Made by a program: the position numbers and the translations under genes. Of a DNA stretch of 64,000 nt, positions 21,001 to 34,659 are shown in pieces. Positions within the stretch are counted from its first letter, which is position 1. Each line of letters begins with the position of its first letter. Source of the stretch: Paracyclopina nana (lineage: Eukaryota > Arthropoda > Copepoda > Cyclopoida > Cyclopettidae); contig JAGUCH010000002.1 of assembly GCA_019096065.1 (NCBI GenBank), forward strand, positions 880,501-944,500, in the 5' to 3' direction. Below the pieces are notes generated by a model. It made no database searches. It was not told the DNA's origin and saw nothing but the letters and a program-made list of their open reading frames with translations.

Positions 21001-22943
21001 CAAAAAAGGAACTTTTTTCTCCTGCTTCTTATGATGTTGATGAGGTTTTAAAAAAGTTTTCCATCAATGTAAACTCCCTTGGGATGGCCCTCTATTTCAT
21101 CTTTTATTGAGCCCTTCTGACATCCACAGTGGACTTTTCTGGCCAAAAAAAGCAAACTTGGACTGATGAAGCTTTTTTCAAGCTAAAGTCTCCATTGTGA
21201 AGATTGAGGTTCTTAGAGATGGAGTTGACATTTTTAGAGGGCAATTCCATAACGGATTTGAGGTTTGGCCCTGTTAATGGATTTTAATGGTTGTTCTCTT
21301 TTTTGCTAGGCCTCAGCTGATGTGGTTCAATGTGTACCTAGCTTTTCTTCAATATCTTCAGTTCACCTACCAAAGAGGATGCTTATACAGGCTGAGATCT
21401 TTGGGAGAAAGGAATGACATGGATATCACCATTGATGGATTCCACTCTTGGATGTGGAAAGGTAACAATGAAAAAATACTTATATAAAAAAAAACCTATT
21501 TTCCCATTCTTAGCCAATTTTTCTCTTTTTTTCTGCTAGCTTTAAATTGACTTTTTGGAGCCAAAAAAAAGAATTTAAATATTTTTATAGGTCATTTTTT
21601 GCAGCTGAAATTTGAACATGAACTGGATGATTTTTGAAAATAACGCGAATTCCTGCTTTTAAAAATACTAAAATATTAAATTAAAATAGTTTGTAGCTGA
21701 ACAGCACATGATTGCTTGCAGCAAAAATTGGGAGTGTTTGACCACTTTTGAAAAGTGGTTGCATGTTATTTCACGGCTTTTTTATTTACAGGTCTGAGTT
21801 TCCTTTTGCCTTTCCTCTATTTCGGCTATGTGTGGCAACTGTATAACGCCTACATTTTGTTCTACCTAAGCTATGAGTAAGAGTTACTAATTTTAATTGA
21901 AAAAAATATTGTTCATTTTTTTTTCATGATAGCCCAATGGCAACTTGGCAAGTGCCCACTTTATGCCTACTTTTCCTCACGTTGGGCATTGGCAATGTGA
22001 TCACCACCTCGTGGACGATTCCCGCGAAAATCCGCGAAAAAAACATGGGGCTTCTGAAGATCCGATTCACCAGATTGGACAAGTACTTTTGGAGCCACAG
22101 CAAGCGCCGTTCATCTGTCTCAAAAGTAAAATACCTTTCCTAAGAGAAGATATTATAAATAGGTTAGATTTTACAATTGCAAATCAGGTAACAAAATTAC
22201 CAAAAAAGCAAACTTTGGAATCAATCAAGATTTTTAATTTTCATTCGATTTTTGATAAATTTTATGACGCAAATGCCTTTTTTCTTACAAGGAATCTTAG
22301 TTATTTTGTATATTTTAATTGCATTTTGCTTACTTATCTAAAAAGCAAACTTTTTTTAGTTCCTGTTTTTAAATGTAGTTATTTCTTGTTATTCCTTAAG
22401 TTAAGTAGTTATTTAGTCATTTTGACGCACAATCATTTTTCATGTAACAAAAAAGCTTTTTTATGCTGAAAAAAATTAGTAGTGCATATTTATTAAGTTT
22501 TTGTTTTTCTTTGTAGCTATTTATTATTGTTCCTAGATTTGTGTAGTTATTTAGTCATTTTGACGCATTATCATTTTTCATGTAACAAAAAAAGCTATTT
22601 TATGCTGAAAAAAATTAGTAGTGCATATTTATTAAGTTTTTGTTTTTCTTTGTAGCTATTTATTATTATTCCTAGATTTGTGTAGTTATTTAGTCATTTT
22701 GACGCATTATCATTTTTCATGTAACAAAAAAGCTTTTTTTAATTACGAAAAATTAGTGGTACATATTTATCTCTAGAAAAGAATTCAATAGTTATTTAGC
22801 AAATATTATTATTTTTTACTTAATTTTTTCAGTCAAAACGCATCGCGGAGAGCATGGAACGAATCATCAATCGGAGCAATTCCAGAATGAATTCCATTTC
22901 CATATCAGAGGAGAAAGAGTCGGACTTGAAGAAGGAGAGCTGA
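12064..22943 (+). CDS. TMEM120: Transmembrane protein 120 (TACAN family)
   Basis: Ten exons: 12064-12129, 12193-12290, 12350-12464, 12522-12663, 12723-12859, 13941-14029, 21310-21461, 21792-21876, 21933-22125, 22833-22943; sum 1188 bases, 395 residues, all introns GT-AG. The N-terminal coiled coil ([21 protein letters not shown]) aligns residue for residue with vertebrate TMEM120. Later signatures are [62 protein letters not shown] and the multi-pass [15 protein letters not shown]. Known family: six-pass nuclear-envelope/ER proteins needed in fat-cell biology, with a CoA-binding fold; a proposed role in mechanosensing is disputed. The C-terminal 60 residues, basic and Ser-rich, are longer than in vertebrates. 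Intron 6 is 7.3 kb and holds another gene antisense. AATAAA at 22957. Confidence 0.95.
14210..14710. repeat. Degenerate GGTATAC/GTATACC array
   Basis: GGTATACT, GGTATACC and their reverse recur about ten times in 500 bases (for example TGGTATACTGAGTATACCAG at about 14538) in TMEM120 intron 6. Copies point both ways, so the stretch can fold back on itself. No coding sequence is seen. Confidence 0.6.
15195..19183 (-). CDS. Unrecognised single-pass membrane protein with polyQ tail, nested in TMEM120 intron
   Basis: Three coding exons on the minus strand: 19029-19183, 17583-17938 and 15195-15673, GT-AG introns, sum 990 bases, 329 residues. No signal peptide; a 52-residue acidic N-terminus with a [16 protein letters not shown] stretch precedes a strong membrane span ([26 protein letters not shown], about 53-80), which with few flanking charges outside and Asp/Arg inside suggests N-out, C-in. 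The cytoplasmic part has a His/Ser-rich segment, an acidic cluster ([16 protein letters not shown]), GYRVTLEDYFPSP, then a Gln-rich helix with eight consecutive Gln, a Lys/Glu run and a Pro-rich PPRPPR motif, which may bind SH3 domains. The start is the first ATG after an in-frame TGA; a 5' non-coding exon probably precedes it (acceptor at about 19252). The whole gene sits inside TMEM120 intron 6, antisense. Family not recognised. Confidence 0.75.
15780..16310. repeat. Array of palindromic AAATCAGCTGATTT units
   Basis: About 14 units of 25-35 bases built on CAGCTG flanked by inverted A/T (GAAATCAGCTGATTTTGATT), in the second intron of the nested gene. Each unit is itself a palindrome and contains the E-box CAGCTG. 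Confidence 0.8.
16915..17275. repeat. Tandem duplication of about 175 bases, CAGCTG-rich
   Basis: A unit beginning TTTTCAGCTGATGCTTTAGG occurs at about 16921 and 17099 with small changes. It contains CAATTCAGATGAAAAGC and ACCGGCTGTCAGCTGTT. More CAGCTG motifs continue to 17430. Confidence 0.75.
18118..18718. mobile_element. Inverted-repeat element with sub-repeat termini and 8-base target duplication
   Basis: 601 bases in the first intron of the nested gene. TTTATCTG flanks both sides exactly (18110-18117 and 18719-18726). The ends are GGGTGCCGTCACTAAGGCCT on the left and, reverse-complemented, GGGAGAAGTCACTAAGGCCT on the right; both continue as GGGTTTTAGGATCTA. Inside, each arm is a run of degenerate GGTTTTAAGATCTAA-type units pointing inward, with a short unique centre. 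No coding capacity, so non-autonomous. An 8-base duplication suits hAT, P, Merlin or related DNA transposons; I cannot assign one. Confidence 0.8.
19385..20840. repeat. Fold-back region built on GGCGCC units
   Basis: Left part (19401-19506) has three CTGGCGCCAGAAAAACCGTT-like units separated by a 45-base spacer containing AAGTCTGGACT. The right part (20493-20605, and again 20780-20832) has the same units reversed (AACGGTTTTTATCGCCTGGC, AGTCCAGAC). It looks like another element with repeat-built inverted arms; exact ends and target duplication were not found. An uninformative AT-rich stretch lies between. Confidence 0.6.
22405..22790 (+). repeat. Three tandem copies of a 139-base unit
   Basis: In the last TMEM120 intron. 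Units begin GTTATTTAGTCATTTTGACG at 22407, 22545 and 22684; copies one and two are nearly identical, the third is partial and diverged. Confidence 0.85.
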
Positions 22944-23295
22944 AACAAAAACGGAAAAATAAATGCTTTTAAACAACTCCATTTGTGACTCATTTGAAAT
23001 TGTCTATATTTCTCGTTATATATAGAGGAAGTGTAGTAGTTGTAGTTGTTTTTAAAGACAATAGGTACAATTATGTTACCACAACACGCGCGCGAGCGAT
23101 CTTAAAAAAGGCGTTAAATGGGAGGGGGGGGGGGTAAAAAAATCGGCTATTATTAATTCTTAAAAAAACAAAGATACTAAAAAAATTGCATCATGATCGC
23201 ACCCGAACACGAGATTGAGTTAATTCAATTTGGTGGTAAAATATAGATATTTATATATAGCTTTTTAGCATCAGTAGTTGTAATTGTTGGCCTCT

Positions 23296-26066
<2,771 letters not shown>

Positions 26067-26930
26067 TCAAATGAATCAGTATTTTTGTCGTGCTCCTGCA
26101 ACAACAGTGAAAACAAACCTGCTATTATTTATCAGTAACATGCAAACAAGATAGCAAAGATAAGCAAGATCATAATTCGTCAAAACCCAAAGCTCTACAT
26201 TTCATAATTATTAATTTCTAAGAAATATAATATATTTTGAGCTTGTTTTCAAAAAAGCTGAAACACGTTTTCAATAAGAAATGTGCAGAGATGTGTAAAC
26301 ATGGCATTTTTCTTAATTGAGACTTCTTTTTTAAGATGTTTAATATACAAAACTAGTTGCAAATATTGATAAAAATATGAAGAATCAGCAATCACTAACT
26401 TTTTTTAGTGAAATGCCTAATCGAAGCCTCAATTGACGAGCCCAAACAAAAATGAATTCTGCAAATATAGATAACAACTCTAATGATAGTTTTTCAAATT
26501 GACAAATTTCAACCTTTGTAAATAGCTTTAAAAAGAGGTAGAAAATATCAATATTACTTTTAATTTATGTACTATATGAGTTTTAATAGCTAAAAATAGA
26601 GAATTTCAGGCATTTTGAGAAATCTAAATTTCCAAGAATTTTCAAAAACAAGCATGTCAAATTTCTGTTGATGGTCTCATTGTTTACCTTGTTTTCTGTT
26701 GATTCCCGGAATAAGTGCACAAAATGGCGTCTTTTCAATTCACAAATAACCAGCCCAATTTCAGAGCTACAATCGTTAATTCACATTGAAGTATTTCACC
26801 GTAAAAATAAAACCTCCTTTTTAGCCGTGAGAAAATGTCGAGAGAAGAAAACGCAAGAAACTGACGGTTTACAGAATGTTTTAACTGAATAGCAACAAAA
26901 AGTGGTTAAAAACGCCAAAATGGCTCTTAC

Positions 26931-27010
26931 CGTAAAACGCCGCCGTGCGCGTAAATAACGCTTGGTAATAACGACTCGCGTCTGGCGCGTTACTCAAAAC
27001 AGAACAAGCT
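26931..27010 (-). promoter_or_regulatory. drk 5' non-coding exon and promoter region
   Basis: A CG-rich stretch (CGCCGCCGTGCGCG on the plus strand) ends on the minus strand in a donor ACG|GTAAGAG at 26930. The matching acceptor TTGTTGCAG|GAGCAC is at 26095, 53 bases before the drk ATG. The exact transcription start is not determined. The Pellino start lies about 640 bases away on the other strand. Confidence 0.55.
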
Positions 27011-27637
27011 AAGCAGCCACTTTCTTTTTTCAGTAAGGTTGTCCTCAGCCCAACCTTTAAATTACACCTTGAAAATCTCTGTTTTTCCCAATTTTCCTCG
27101 CGTTAAAAACCCAAAATTTTCAATACTTACGTTAAATTTTTCAAATTTGGAAGTATTTAACGAATTTTTGCAAGGTTTCTGCACTGCAGGTGGTAATTTT
27201 ATTACACATTCGTTATTTCCAAATTACTCTTGGTTTCTAAGTTGATCTTTTTTCAGTAGAGTACACACACGTCAGAAACGAGCGTACTTTTTTAAGGCTC
27301 TTTATAAAAATATAGCTTTCATTTTTAATAACCTTTTTTAACATAAAAACACTCCAATTTAATCAGAAATCCGTGAAATGGGAAAAATATATTTCAAGTA
27401 AAAAAATTATCACCACTCATTTAAGCTTTTAATCATTAAAAAATAATATCATAATCACGACGGGTCTAAAATCGATTTTGATCAGCTTGAAAACTCGTTT
27501 ATCCGCAACAGCAAAAGAAATTGGAGGAGATTAGAGATTTTCCGCCAACCATTGTTGACATTCGCTCTGTGCAGCAACACAGTGACTCCAGCCATTTGGC
27601 GGAAAAAGCTCGCGGCGCAGAAATCCCACAAAACAAA

Positions 27638-30600
27638 ATGCCCGACTCACGTGCGGAGGACCCGGCTGCGGTTGCGGCTGCGGCCTCAGGAGCTTCCTCT
27701 TCATCATCAAAGGCCATGGTCAAATTCGGCGAGCTTGTTATTCTCGGCTATAACGGACAATTGCCACAAGGTCAGTTTTTCTCCATTTTTCCCGTCAAAA
27801 AAATATATGGGGCTTTTTTTAAATTGTCTTCATGCTTGGTCAACTTCTTTGTCTTGGCCACAATTTTGCCATGTAAGCTTTGATAACAGAATCAGTTTTT
27901 GGCGCTGAAACTTGCTTCTTTTGTACAGCTTTAAAAAAACTGTGAATTAAGTAAGAATTTGGAATTTGGAATATTTTTTTCTCTTTGTTTTTGCAAGTGT
28001 AAGCAACTGCCAAAAAGTGAGTGAATTCCAAACTCTAGATCGGTATTTATGTAAACAAGGCCCATTTGAGGGTGAATTTCCACTTTGGCAAGATTTGCTT
28101 ACTTTTAAGTTGAACTCTTCCTTTAATTAAAACTGAAGTTTTAAATTAGAAAGCTGCTAAAAAACTGCTTTTCCTTTGCTTTCCATAACATAAAAAAGTT
28201 GCATCCTTTCAAAAATTTCCTTAAAACTATGTTTCCATTGGTATAAATTAGAAAGCTGTTATCATTGTTATAAAAAAGCTGATTCAGCTTCCACCAGCAA
28301 TTTTTAATAACAAATTATGGATTTTTGTAATTGCAGGTGATCGGGGCCGGCGTCGGTCCAAATTCGTGCTGTATCGTCGCGCGAAGGCGAACGGCGTGGC
28401 AAAGTCGCGAAATTACAAGGTGAACGAGGCCAAGAGTTCGCAAGCGGTATTAAATGTGCAACAACATTCCATTTCGTACACTCTGTCAAAAAACAAGGCT
28501 GTGATAGAAGAATACACACTCGACGAGAACACGGACCTTTTCCAGGTAATTATTTTGCTCAATCTCTTATTTAGACGTCCAAGTATGATATTATTGTCTT
28601 GGATCACTCGAGCAGACCGACACTTTTGAAATTGACTTGTTGAAACTGCTAGAATCTGCTACACTCTGTAGTATTCACTCCTCAGTTATCCATTTCTGCC
28701 CGGAGTATTTCGCTTACACTTCTTAGTATTTTACTACTCTGGATAACATTCCGCTTCTCTGCTTAGTTATCCGCTACGCTCCTTTTTATTCCGCTGCCCT
28801 CAATAAGCCAAAGGCGAGAAGTTGCTAGATTTGCAGCGCCATCTAGCCAGGAAACTTGAGCAAGTACATTTGACATGGCTGCACAACATAGGCGATCACT
28901 ATAGGGCTATTTTTTGGCTTATGGTGCCCTAATTCTTAAAACTTTATTTATATGACGTAATGTACGTATAAAATGGCACCCTTTCAAGCCATAAAACCAT
29001 ATGCTACTCACACAAATTTCTAAGCTTTTTATTGTTGAAACCAAATTTTTCGCGCGCGGCAGTTTTTCCAAATATACTTGCCCAAAAAGCGCCATCTAGC
29101 GAAAACGTTTGTCCCTCTAATGGCTTATAGTATTGTAGTATTCCGATCGCTACCCTTACGTGTAGTACGCTTCACTTTTTATCATTCCCCAAAACTCTGT
29201 TGTATTCCGCTACACTCCGTAGTACCATAGTTGTATTCCGCTAAGGGTTGGGTACGTTATCCGCTACACTCCATAGGATTCCGCTTCACTCTATTTTCTT
29301 TCGTTACGCGTTGTAGTATTCCGCTACACTATGCATTACTCCGCTTCGATAATCAAGTGAATTTCTGAGTTTTTCCAGTTTCCGCTGAAATCAAGGATTT
29401 AAAACATGTCATTCCGGATTCCGCTCCGCTTCAAGCTTGAGAATTGACGAAAATGTTTGATTTTTGCAGATTGGTCGCAGTTCCGAGTCTCCCATCGATT
29501 TCGTGGTGATGGACACGGTTCCTGGCAACAAGCCCACTGACAAAGTCAACACACAGTCCACAATTTCGAGATTTGCATGCAGAATCCTGGCCAATCGCAA
29601 TGAATTCGACCTGAGTGCAATGATATTCGCTGCCGGCTTCGACTCGTCTAAAAATATTTTCCTAGGTAAAAACATTATAGTCCAAGCTTCCTGACCAGGG
29701 ATGTAAACTTTATGGTGCAGGGCTGTAAAGTGATGTAAACCAAGATTTCTTATAAGCTAAAATTTTTTAGGTTATTATAGTACAAAATATTTTCATTTTA
29801 TGAAGAATCCAATGTTATTTGCTTTCCGGATGGGCGTAAAGTAACTTTACATCCCTTGGATTTTGCGGGTCTATAAAACAGTAAGACTGAAATGCAATTG
29901 AAAAATCTCAAGTACAAACATAATCTGTAGAACTAAAATGTATTTTTCCTTGTTTTTCACAGGAGAAAAGGCCACAAAATGGGAAAATGGGGAGAATGAA
30001 GTGGACGGCCTCACCACAAATGGAGTCTTAATTATGCATCCCAAAGGAGCTTTTTGTCCCGTCGAAGGTTGCCCTGATCCCAAGCCTGGCATTTGGAGAG
30101 AAGTCTCAGTAAGACCTACTACGCTCGCCTCTCTGGACCTACAGTAGAACTAATTTTTTCTTCAGGTTGGAGGGAGCATTTTTGGGCTCCGCGAGTCGCG
30201 GAGCGCAGCGGTGCAAGGTCCACCTGTGCCAAGTGAGAGCAATGTGCTCGTTGATGGCACACTCATCGACCTCTGTGGTGCCACACTTCTCTGGAGGTCA
30301 GCTGAGGGTAAGCAAAATGGGCGTCCAAAGGTTATCGCCTTGGGTTATTTCTAATCAAACATAAGATTCCCCACTAAACAAATTGCGGCTTTTTTTAGAG
30401 AGCTTTTCGTCTTAGTGGGCGTAAACTGAAAAAGGAAGCCTGTTCATGGCTGTTCCTTTTTGAGGTAACGCACCCCTATACTTAAAAGATCTTAAAAAGT
30501 AATGATTTGCTTAATGGGGTCTCTAAAATAAGCTTTAAGGAAGCTTTGCTGCATCAAAAAATTCAAAAAAACTTTGATTTTTATTTAGATGTCCAAGATT

Positions 30601-31915
30601 GACTAATAAAGCCTTGGATTATTTCTAGCATGGCAAAGTCTGAATGGAAATCAAATTTTTACAAGTTTTTTGAGTTGGATTGCCCTTTAATAAGTGTTTT
30701 TCGTTCAGTTTAAGCTAATTTAGGCCTGCATTGTTTATGTTTGGTTTTTTACAGGCTTAACCCGTTCGCCTACGCCGAGGCAGTTGGAGCGAGCTTTAGA
30801 TGAGCTGAATGCGGGCAGACCGCAGTGCCCAGTTGGCCTACACACTTTGATTGTTCCTCGCAAAAATTCACAAAATGTCGCCCCTGAGGCTCAACCCATG
30901 GTCTACTTGAAGTGTGGCCATGTTCAGGTACTTGAAATATTCTTTTGAAATTATGCTTGTTATTTGAAAAAAGTTGATTTATAGGGCAAGCATGACTGGG
31001 GCTTTTCTGAGGACAACAAAAATACCCGGACATGTCCCATTTGCCTTGGAGTGACCACTGTGGCCCAATTGTGCATGGGCGCAGAACCTGGTAAATATTT
31101 AAAGTTTTTATATATTTGCCAAAATTGGGGATTTCTTTCTCAAGTAAATATCAGGAAAAAATCCCTTTATGAAAATTACTTACTGAGTAATTGAGAAAAC
31201 ATTAGGGAAATTATTTGCTCTGTAAATTTAAACCCTTGGGAAAATGTTTGCTAAGCATAAAAAACCTGGGAAATTTTTTTACAATGCACATGCGAAACCC
31301 AATGAAAGTATTTTACCATAGAGCTTCATTCATTACTTAATCGGAAGTTCGGTTTGAGTGCATATCTCAGCTTGCCTAATTATTGGGCAAACGTCGACCT
31401 TAGGGACACTTTTTGTTTAGAAAATGAAATCCCAAGTGAAAACTGTTTGCTGAGCAGATGTCTTCCTCTTACTGAGAAAGTGAAGGCCTTAGGATTTTTT
31501 TTACTTTGTAACTGAAAACCTCAAGGAAAATGTTAACTCTGTAAAGTAAAACCCCTGGGGAATTGTTTTCCATGTAAATGAAAAACCCTGGGATTTTTTT
31601 TTACTAAATAGCCGCCGTGGGGAGTAACTTTTGTGTCCCTTGAGTATATCAAACATGCTAAATAATCTGATCATTGGAAGTTCGACACTTGACTACAAGG
31701 ACTACTTTTCAGCTTTTTACGTGGACTGTGATTCGCCTTCTTACTGCTTTGTGCCCTGTGGTCACATGGCTTCAGCCAAGACGGTCAAGTACTGGTCTGA
31801 GATTCCCATTCCCTGTGGAACATCCGGATTCCAGTCAGCTTGTCCATTTTGCGCTGTTCCACTCAGCGGCTCTCCAGGATATGTCAAGCTCATCTTTCAA
31901 GCCATGTCTGACTAA
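27638..31915 (+). CDS. Pellino: Pellino E3 ubiquitin ligase
   Basis: Eight exons: 27638-27770, 28337-28545, 29470-29665, 29963-30108, 30166-30307, 30755-30927, 30985-31090, 31713-31915; 1308 bases, 435 residues. N-terminal FHA-like domain (VKFGELVILGYNG, QHSISYTLSK, FQIGRSSESPIDFVVMDTVP, STISRFACRI, IYAAGFDSSKNI-type) binds phosphothreonine, for example on IRAK/Pelle. The C-terminal RING-like domain keeps its Cys/His set (VYLKCGHVQGKHDWG, TCPICLG, CFVPCGHMAS, CPFCAVPLSG). Known role: ubiquitination in Toll/IL-1 signalling. ATG 27638 is chosen because human Pellino starts at a similar distance from VKYGEL; an in-frame ATG at 27521 would add 39 residues. Residues 5-22 are Ala/Ser-rich. Introns 2 and 7 hold repeat arrays. 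Confidence 0.96.
28640..29430. repeat. Degenerate CCGCTACACTCCGTAGTATT array
   Basis: In Pellino intron 2. Units of about 20 bases with TCCGCTACACT and GTAGTATTCC occur at both ends (28650-28800 and 29120-29350), around a less repetitive centre containing GCGCCATCTAGC in two orientations (28829 and 29090). The arrangement again suggests an element with repeat-built arms. GCTACGTAAT at 63770 is a similar fragment. Confidence 0.6.
31140..31620. repeat. Degenerate AAACCCTGGGAAATGTTTGC array
   Basis: In Pellino intron 7. About nine units of 35-45 bases with a CCCTGGGAAAAT core and CTCTGTAAA or CTAAGCATA links. No coding content. Confidence 0.6.
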
Positions 31916-32085
31916 TTACACATGATGTATTTCTCTACATTTCTCCTCCTTTTTGTTGTATTCTTTCATTTTCGGGGCATTCGCGCATTAATTAACAACA
32001 CCTATGTGACATTATGTTTTCAATTTATTATAATCAAATATAATGAAGGTCATTATTTTTTAGTCAATGCCTTTTTGCTCAGGGC

Positions 32086-34659
32086 TCAAAACCTCCTCGA
32101 CTTGGCCTTTTTTCTGCGTGGCTGGCGTGGCCTCCACATTGGATTATTTTGACTTTTTTCGCCGCATCTCCTTGCTTTGCTTGGCTCTGATGTTGAAGTG
32201 AGTTTGATGACCTGGCATCTCAGACTTGATACTTCGGTCCACCAACTGACCAGATGAGCTGGGCGTAATTCCGAAACTCTTGATGTGAAGAAAACGATAT
32301 TGAAGAGCCAAATGAAAGCCAGATCAATGACAACGGCTATTATTATAGCCCGAAAAATATCTCTCAACTTGGGAGCTCCTTCTGACTTTAGTCTGACTTC
32401 AGTCATTTGCACCATTTGGGTCACTTGGTCTTTTAAATAGGATAGCAATGGCAATAGCTCTGTAAATGCCACTAAAATATCAAACGCAAATTCGAAAAAA
32501 ATTTGAAAAACGGAATGGTAAAAATCTTTTCCCATTGAGAACCAGATCAAAAGCAAGAGGGAAACAGACCAAGCCAAGTCAAATGGTCTCATTGAACTCA
32601 GGGCAAACCATAAGCAAAGGTACTTCCATGACCTTGGTCCCCTGTAAGCCCAATTGTGTAGAAATTTGTCAAATACTCCTTTGGTTTTGCTGAAATAATC
32701 GAGGCTGGGTAGCACAATTATCAGCTTTGACTTGGCTCGCATGCAAAGGTTTGATGATGCCTTCCCATAGGAAATTACAGTGTTGAATTCATAGCCGATG
32801 GCGACAGATTCATAGCAAATTAAATCATCATGAATCTTGTCAGCCATCCAATCCATCAGTTGGTCTTCAGTGAAGCTGACCAAGTATTTTCTGCCACTGT
32901 CAATAAGTTCCTTTTCAATCCCATTTTTGAACAGGAAGTAGAGTATCCAACCAGGAGCCAAAATAAGTACTTTTTCATCTGGAGGAATCATCTGGAAGGC
33001 TTCATTGAAGCTTGTTACTTCTTTAACTTCTGCTCCCAAGACAGAATTAGTTGGAGTAACTAACTTTGGCAGTAGACCATTTTGCAACCCATTAATCCTC
33101 AAATCGAAACTAAAAGTAGATGTAGATTTGGTGTAAGCCACAACATTTTTGGGGTTCCTCAATGGAGTGCTCAATTGGATGATATCAAAGTATGTTGAAA
33201 TCTTGGGCAATTCATCCTCAGCAAAGCTTAAAAGTCTTTCTAGCCTAATTGATAAAGATCCAGGTGAAATCCACAAAGTTACATGCTTGCTGCTAGAAAA
33301 CAATGATTCCCAAATTTCATGGACTCTTCCTCTAAAATCCACAGATTTGTACAGCCATTCTGTCAAACTGCCTGAGTTAGCAGAAAATCTGAGTTCATCA
33401 ACAAAGATATGGTCAAAGTTTCCAAATGAGCTCAACCATTTGTCTAATGCATCCAATTTTGGAGGCTTACTCCACTTGACTTCGACATTGGGCAAGTCCT
33501 TGAAATGATCGATCAGCATGCACTTGAGTAGGTTTGTTTTAACTGTGTTCACGACAATGAATAAAACTTTCTTGTCAGCTTCAGCCTTTGCCAAAGTCCT
33601 TGCTTTGTCCATCATCAGGATTGTCTTGCCTGTTGAAAATGATCCATACAACATCAATCTTGAACTGCTAAACGCGCTTAGTTGTAGTGGTGTCCAGCTC
33701 ATCCACTGCCTTATGTTCTCAGCTGATCCAGCTTTGTCCACTGCTTCGGCCACCAGCTTATTGAATATGCTTGGAACAGGCATTTGAGTCAGTGAAGCGC
33801 AAAACAAAAGGTACTTTGCAACAAAAGTAAATTCCTTCTCCTCAATATGTCGATCCATGTGGTGCTCATTCAAAAGTTGCGTGATTTTTGCCATCTTCTC
33901 TGGTAACTGTGACTCTCCTTCTATGGTGAAATCTGAGCAGGTTGAGCACAATTGCAATGGGGGGTCATCTTCAATTTTGTTTGTGTACGAAATGGCAATG
34001 TACCTCCAATTTGAGCTGATGTCTGCTCCAAACCAGGACTCAATCCTTTTTTTAGTGTCCTCCAGCTGCTCCTTAGTACTGTCCAATGAACTTTTCTTTC
34101 CTTTAATTCCTAGCAGATTTTTCACTTCTATAGCCATTATGTACTTGTGGGTTAGATTCAGCAGGATGAAATCCTTTTCTCTGGCCTGCTTCTTTTTGAT
34201 TTCATTCAAATTCAGGTAATTCAAGCTGTGGATCACCAAGACATCTTCTCCAGTGGTCTTGAAATACTTTTGCAAGGCAAGAAATGCCTCCCTTTCAGGC
34301 CATTCTCCCTTCATCCTATTGCAATGATTTTCATATTCCTTTGCACTTTTAACTGCCTCGGGTTCATTTTCAAGTTTTAAAACCGTTGGGTACGAGGTCA
34401 GAAAGGTTTCAGGCACAAAAATCTGTCCAAAGCCAGAAATGCTTGCTCTAGCCAGTTGGGGAAAATCTCTCTCGAGCAGTTTCGTGGCAAAGAGGTCAGT
34501 GTCATCTATTGGTTCATTTCCCCCTCCAAGATAAAACTTATTTAAGTGGCCGTGGAGTGTTGAATCATGCCTCAATTTTTCACTCAGCTTTTGTTCACCA
34601 TGTTTCAAGACAAGCATGTAGATCCCTACAAATCCACACAACAAACAAGTGACTGCCAT
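32086..34659 (-). CDS. Intronless NERD nuclease / SF1 helicase-like membrane protein
   Basis: One 857-residue frame without introns. Residues 3-18 form an N-terminal membrane span or signal anchor. Residues 118-200 match the NERD (nuclease-related) fold: PEREAFLALQ, VIHSLNYL, then KDFILLN..YIMAIEVKNL with the D and E-x-K catalytic pattern (D163, E178, K180). A P-loop ATPase follows: Walker A GSFSTGKT (339-346), Walker B HIFVDE (417-422), TPLRNPKNVVAY (498-509) like an SF1 motif, ESVAIGYEFNTVI (617-629) and LCMRAKSKLIIVL (638-650), similar to the last UvrD-type motif. Hydrophobic spans lie at about 690-710, 715-740 and 769-792, then a basic tail. NERD proteins with helicase parts are mostly prokaryotic. 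AATAAA lies near 32030 on this strand. Stop is 171 bases from the Pellino stop. Function unknown; a nucleic-acid-processing or defence role is inference. Confidence 0.75.
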   Translation of the reverse strand: MAVTCLLCGFVGIYMLVLKHGEQKLSEKLRHDSTLHGHLNKFYLGGGNEPIDDTDLFATKLLERDFPQLARASISGFGQIFVPETFLTSYPTVLKLENEPEAVKSAKEYENHCNRMKGEWPEREAFLALQKYFKTTGEDVLVIHSLNYLNLNEIKKKQAREKDFILLNLTHKYIMAIEVKNLLGIKGKKSSLDSTKEQLEDTKKRIESWFGADISSNWRYIAISYTNKIEDDPPLQLCSTCSDFTIEGESQLPEKMAKITQLLNEHHMDRHIEEKEFTFVAKYLLFCASLTQMPVPSIFNKLVAEAVDKAGSAENIRQWMSWTPLQLSAFSSSRLMLYGSFSTGKTILMMDKARTLAKAEADKKVLFIVVNTVKTNLLKCMLIDHFKDLPNVEVKWSKPPKLDALDKWLSSFGNFDHIFVDELRFSANSGSLTEWLYKSVDFRGRVHEIWESLFSSSKHVTLWISPGSLSIRLERLLSFAEDELPKISTYFDIIQLSTPLRNPKNVVAYTKSTSTFSFDLRINGLQNGLLPKLVTPTNSVLGAEVKEVTSFNEAFQMIPPDEKVLILAPGWILYFLFKNGIEKELIDSGRKYLVSFTEDQLMDWMADKIHDDLICYESVAIGYEFNTVISYGKASSNLCMRAKSKLIIVLPSLDYFSKTKGVFDKFLHNWAYRGPRSWKYLCLWFALSSMRPFDLAWSVSLLLLIWFSMGKDFYHSVFQIFFEFAFDILVAFTELLPLLSYLKDQVTQMVQMTEVRLKSEGAPKLRDIFRAIIIAVVIDLAFIWLFNIVFFTSRVSELRPAHLVSWWTEVSSLRCQVIKLTSTSEPSKARRCGEKSQNNPMWRPRQPRRKKAKSRRF

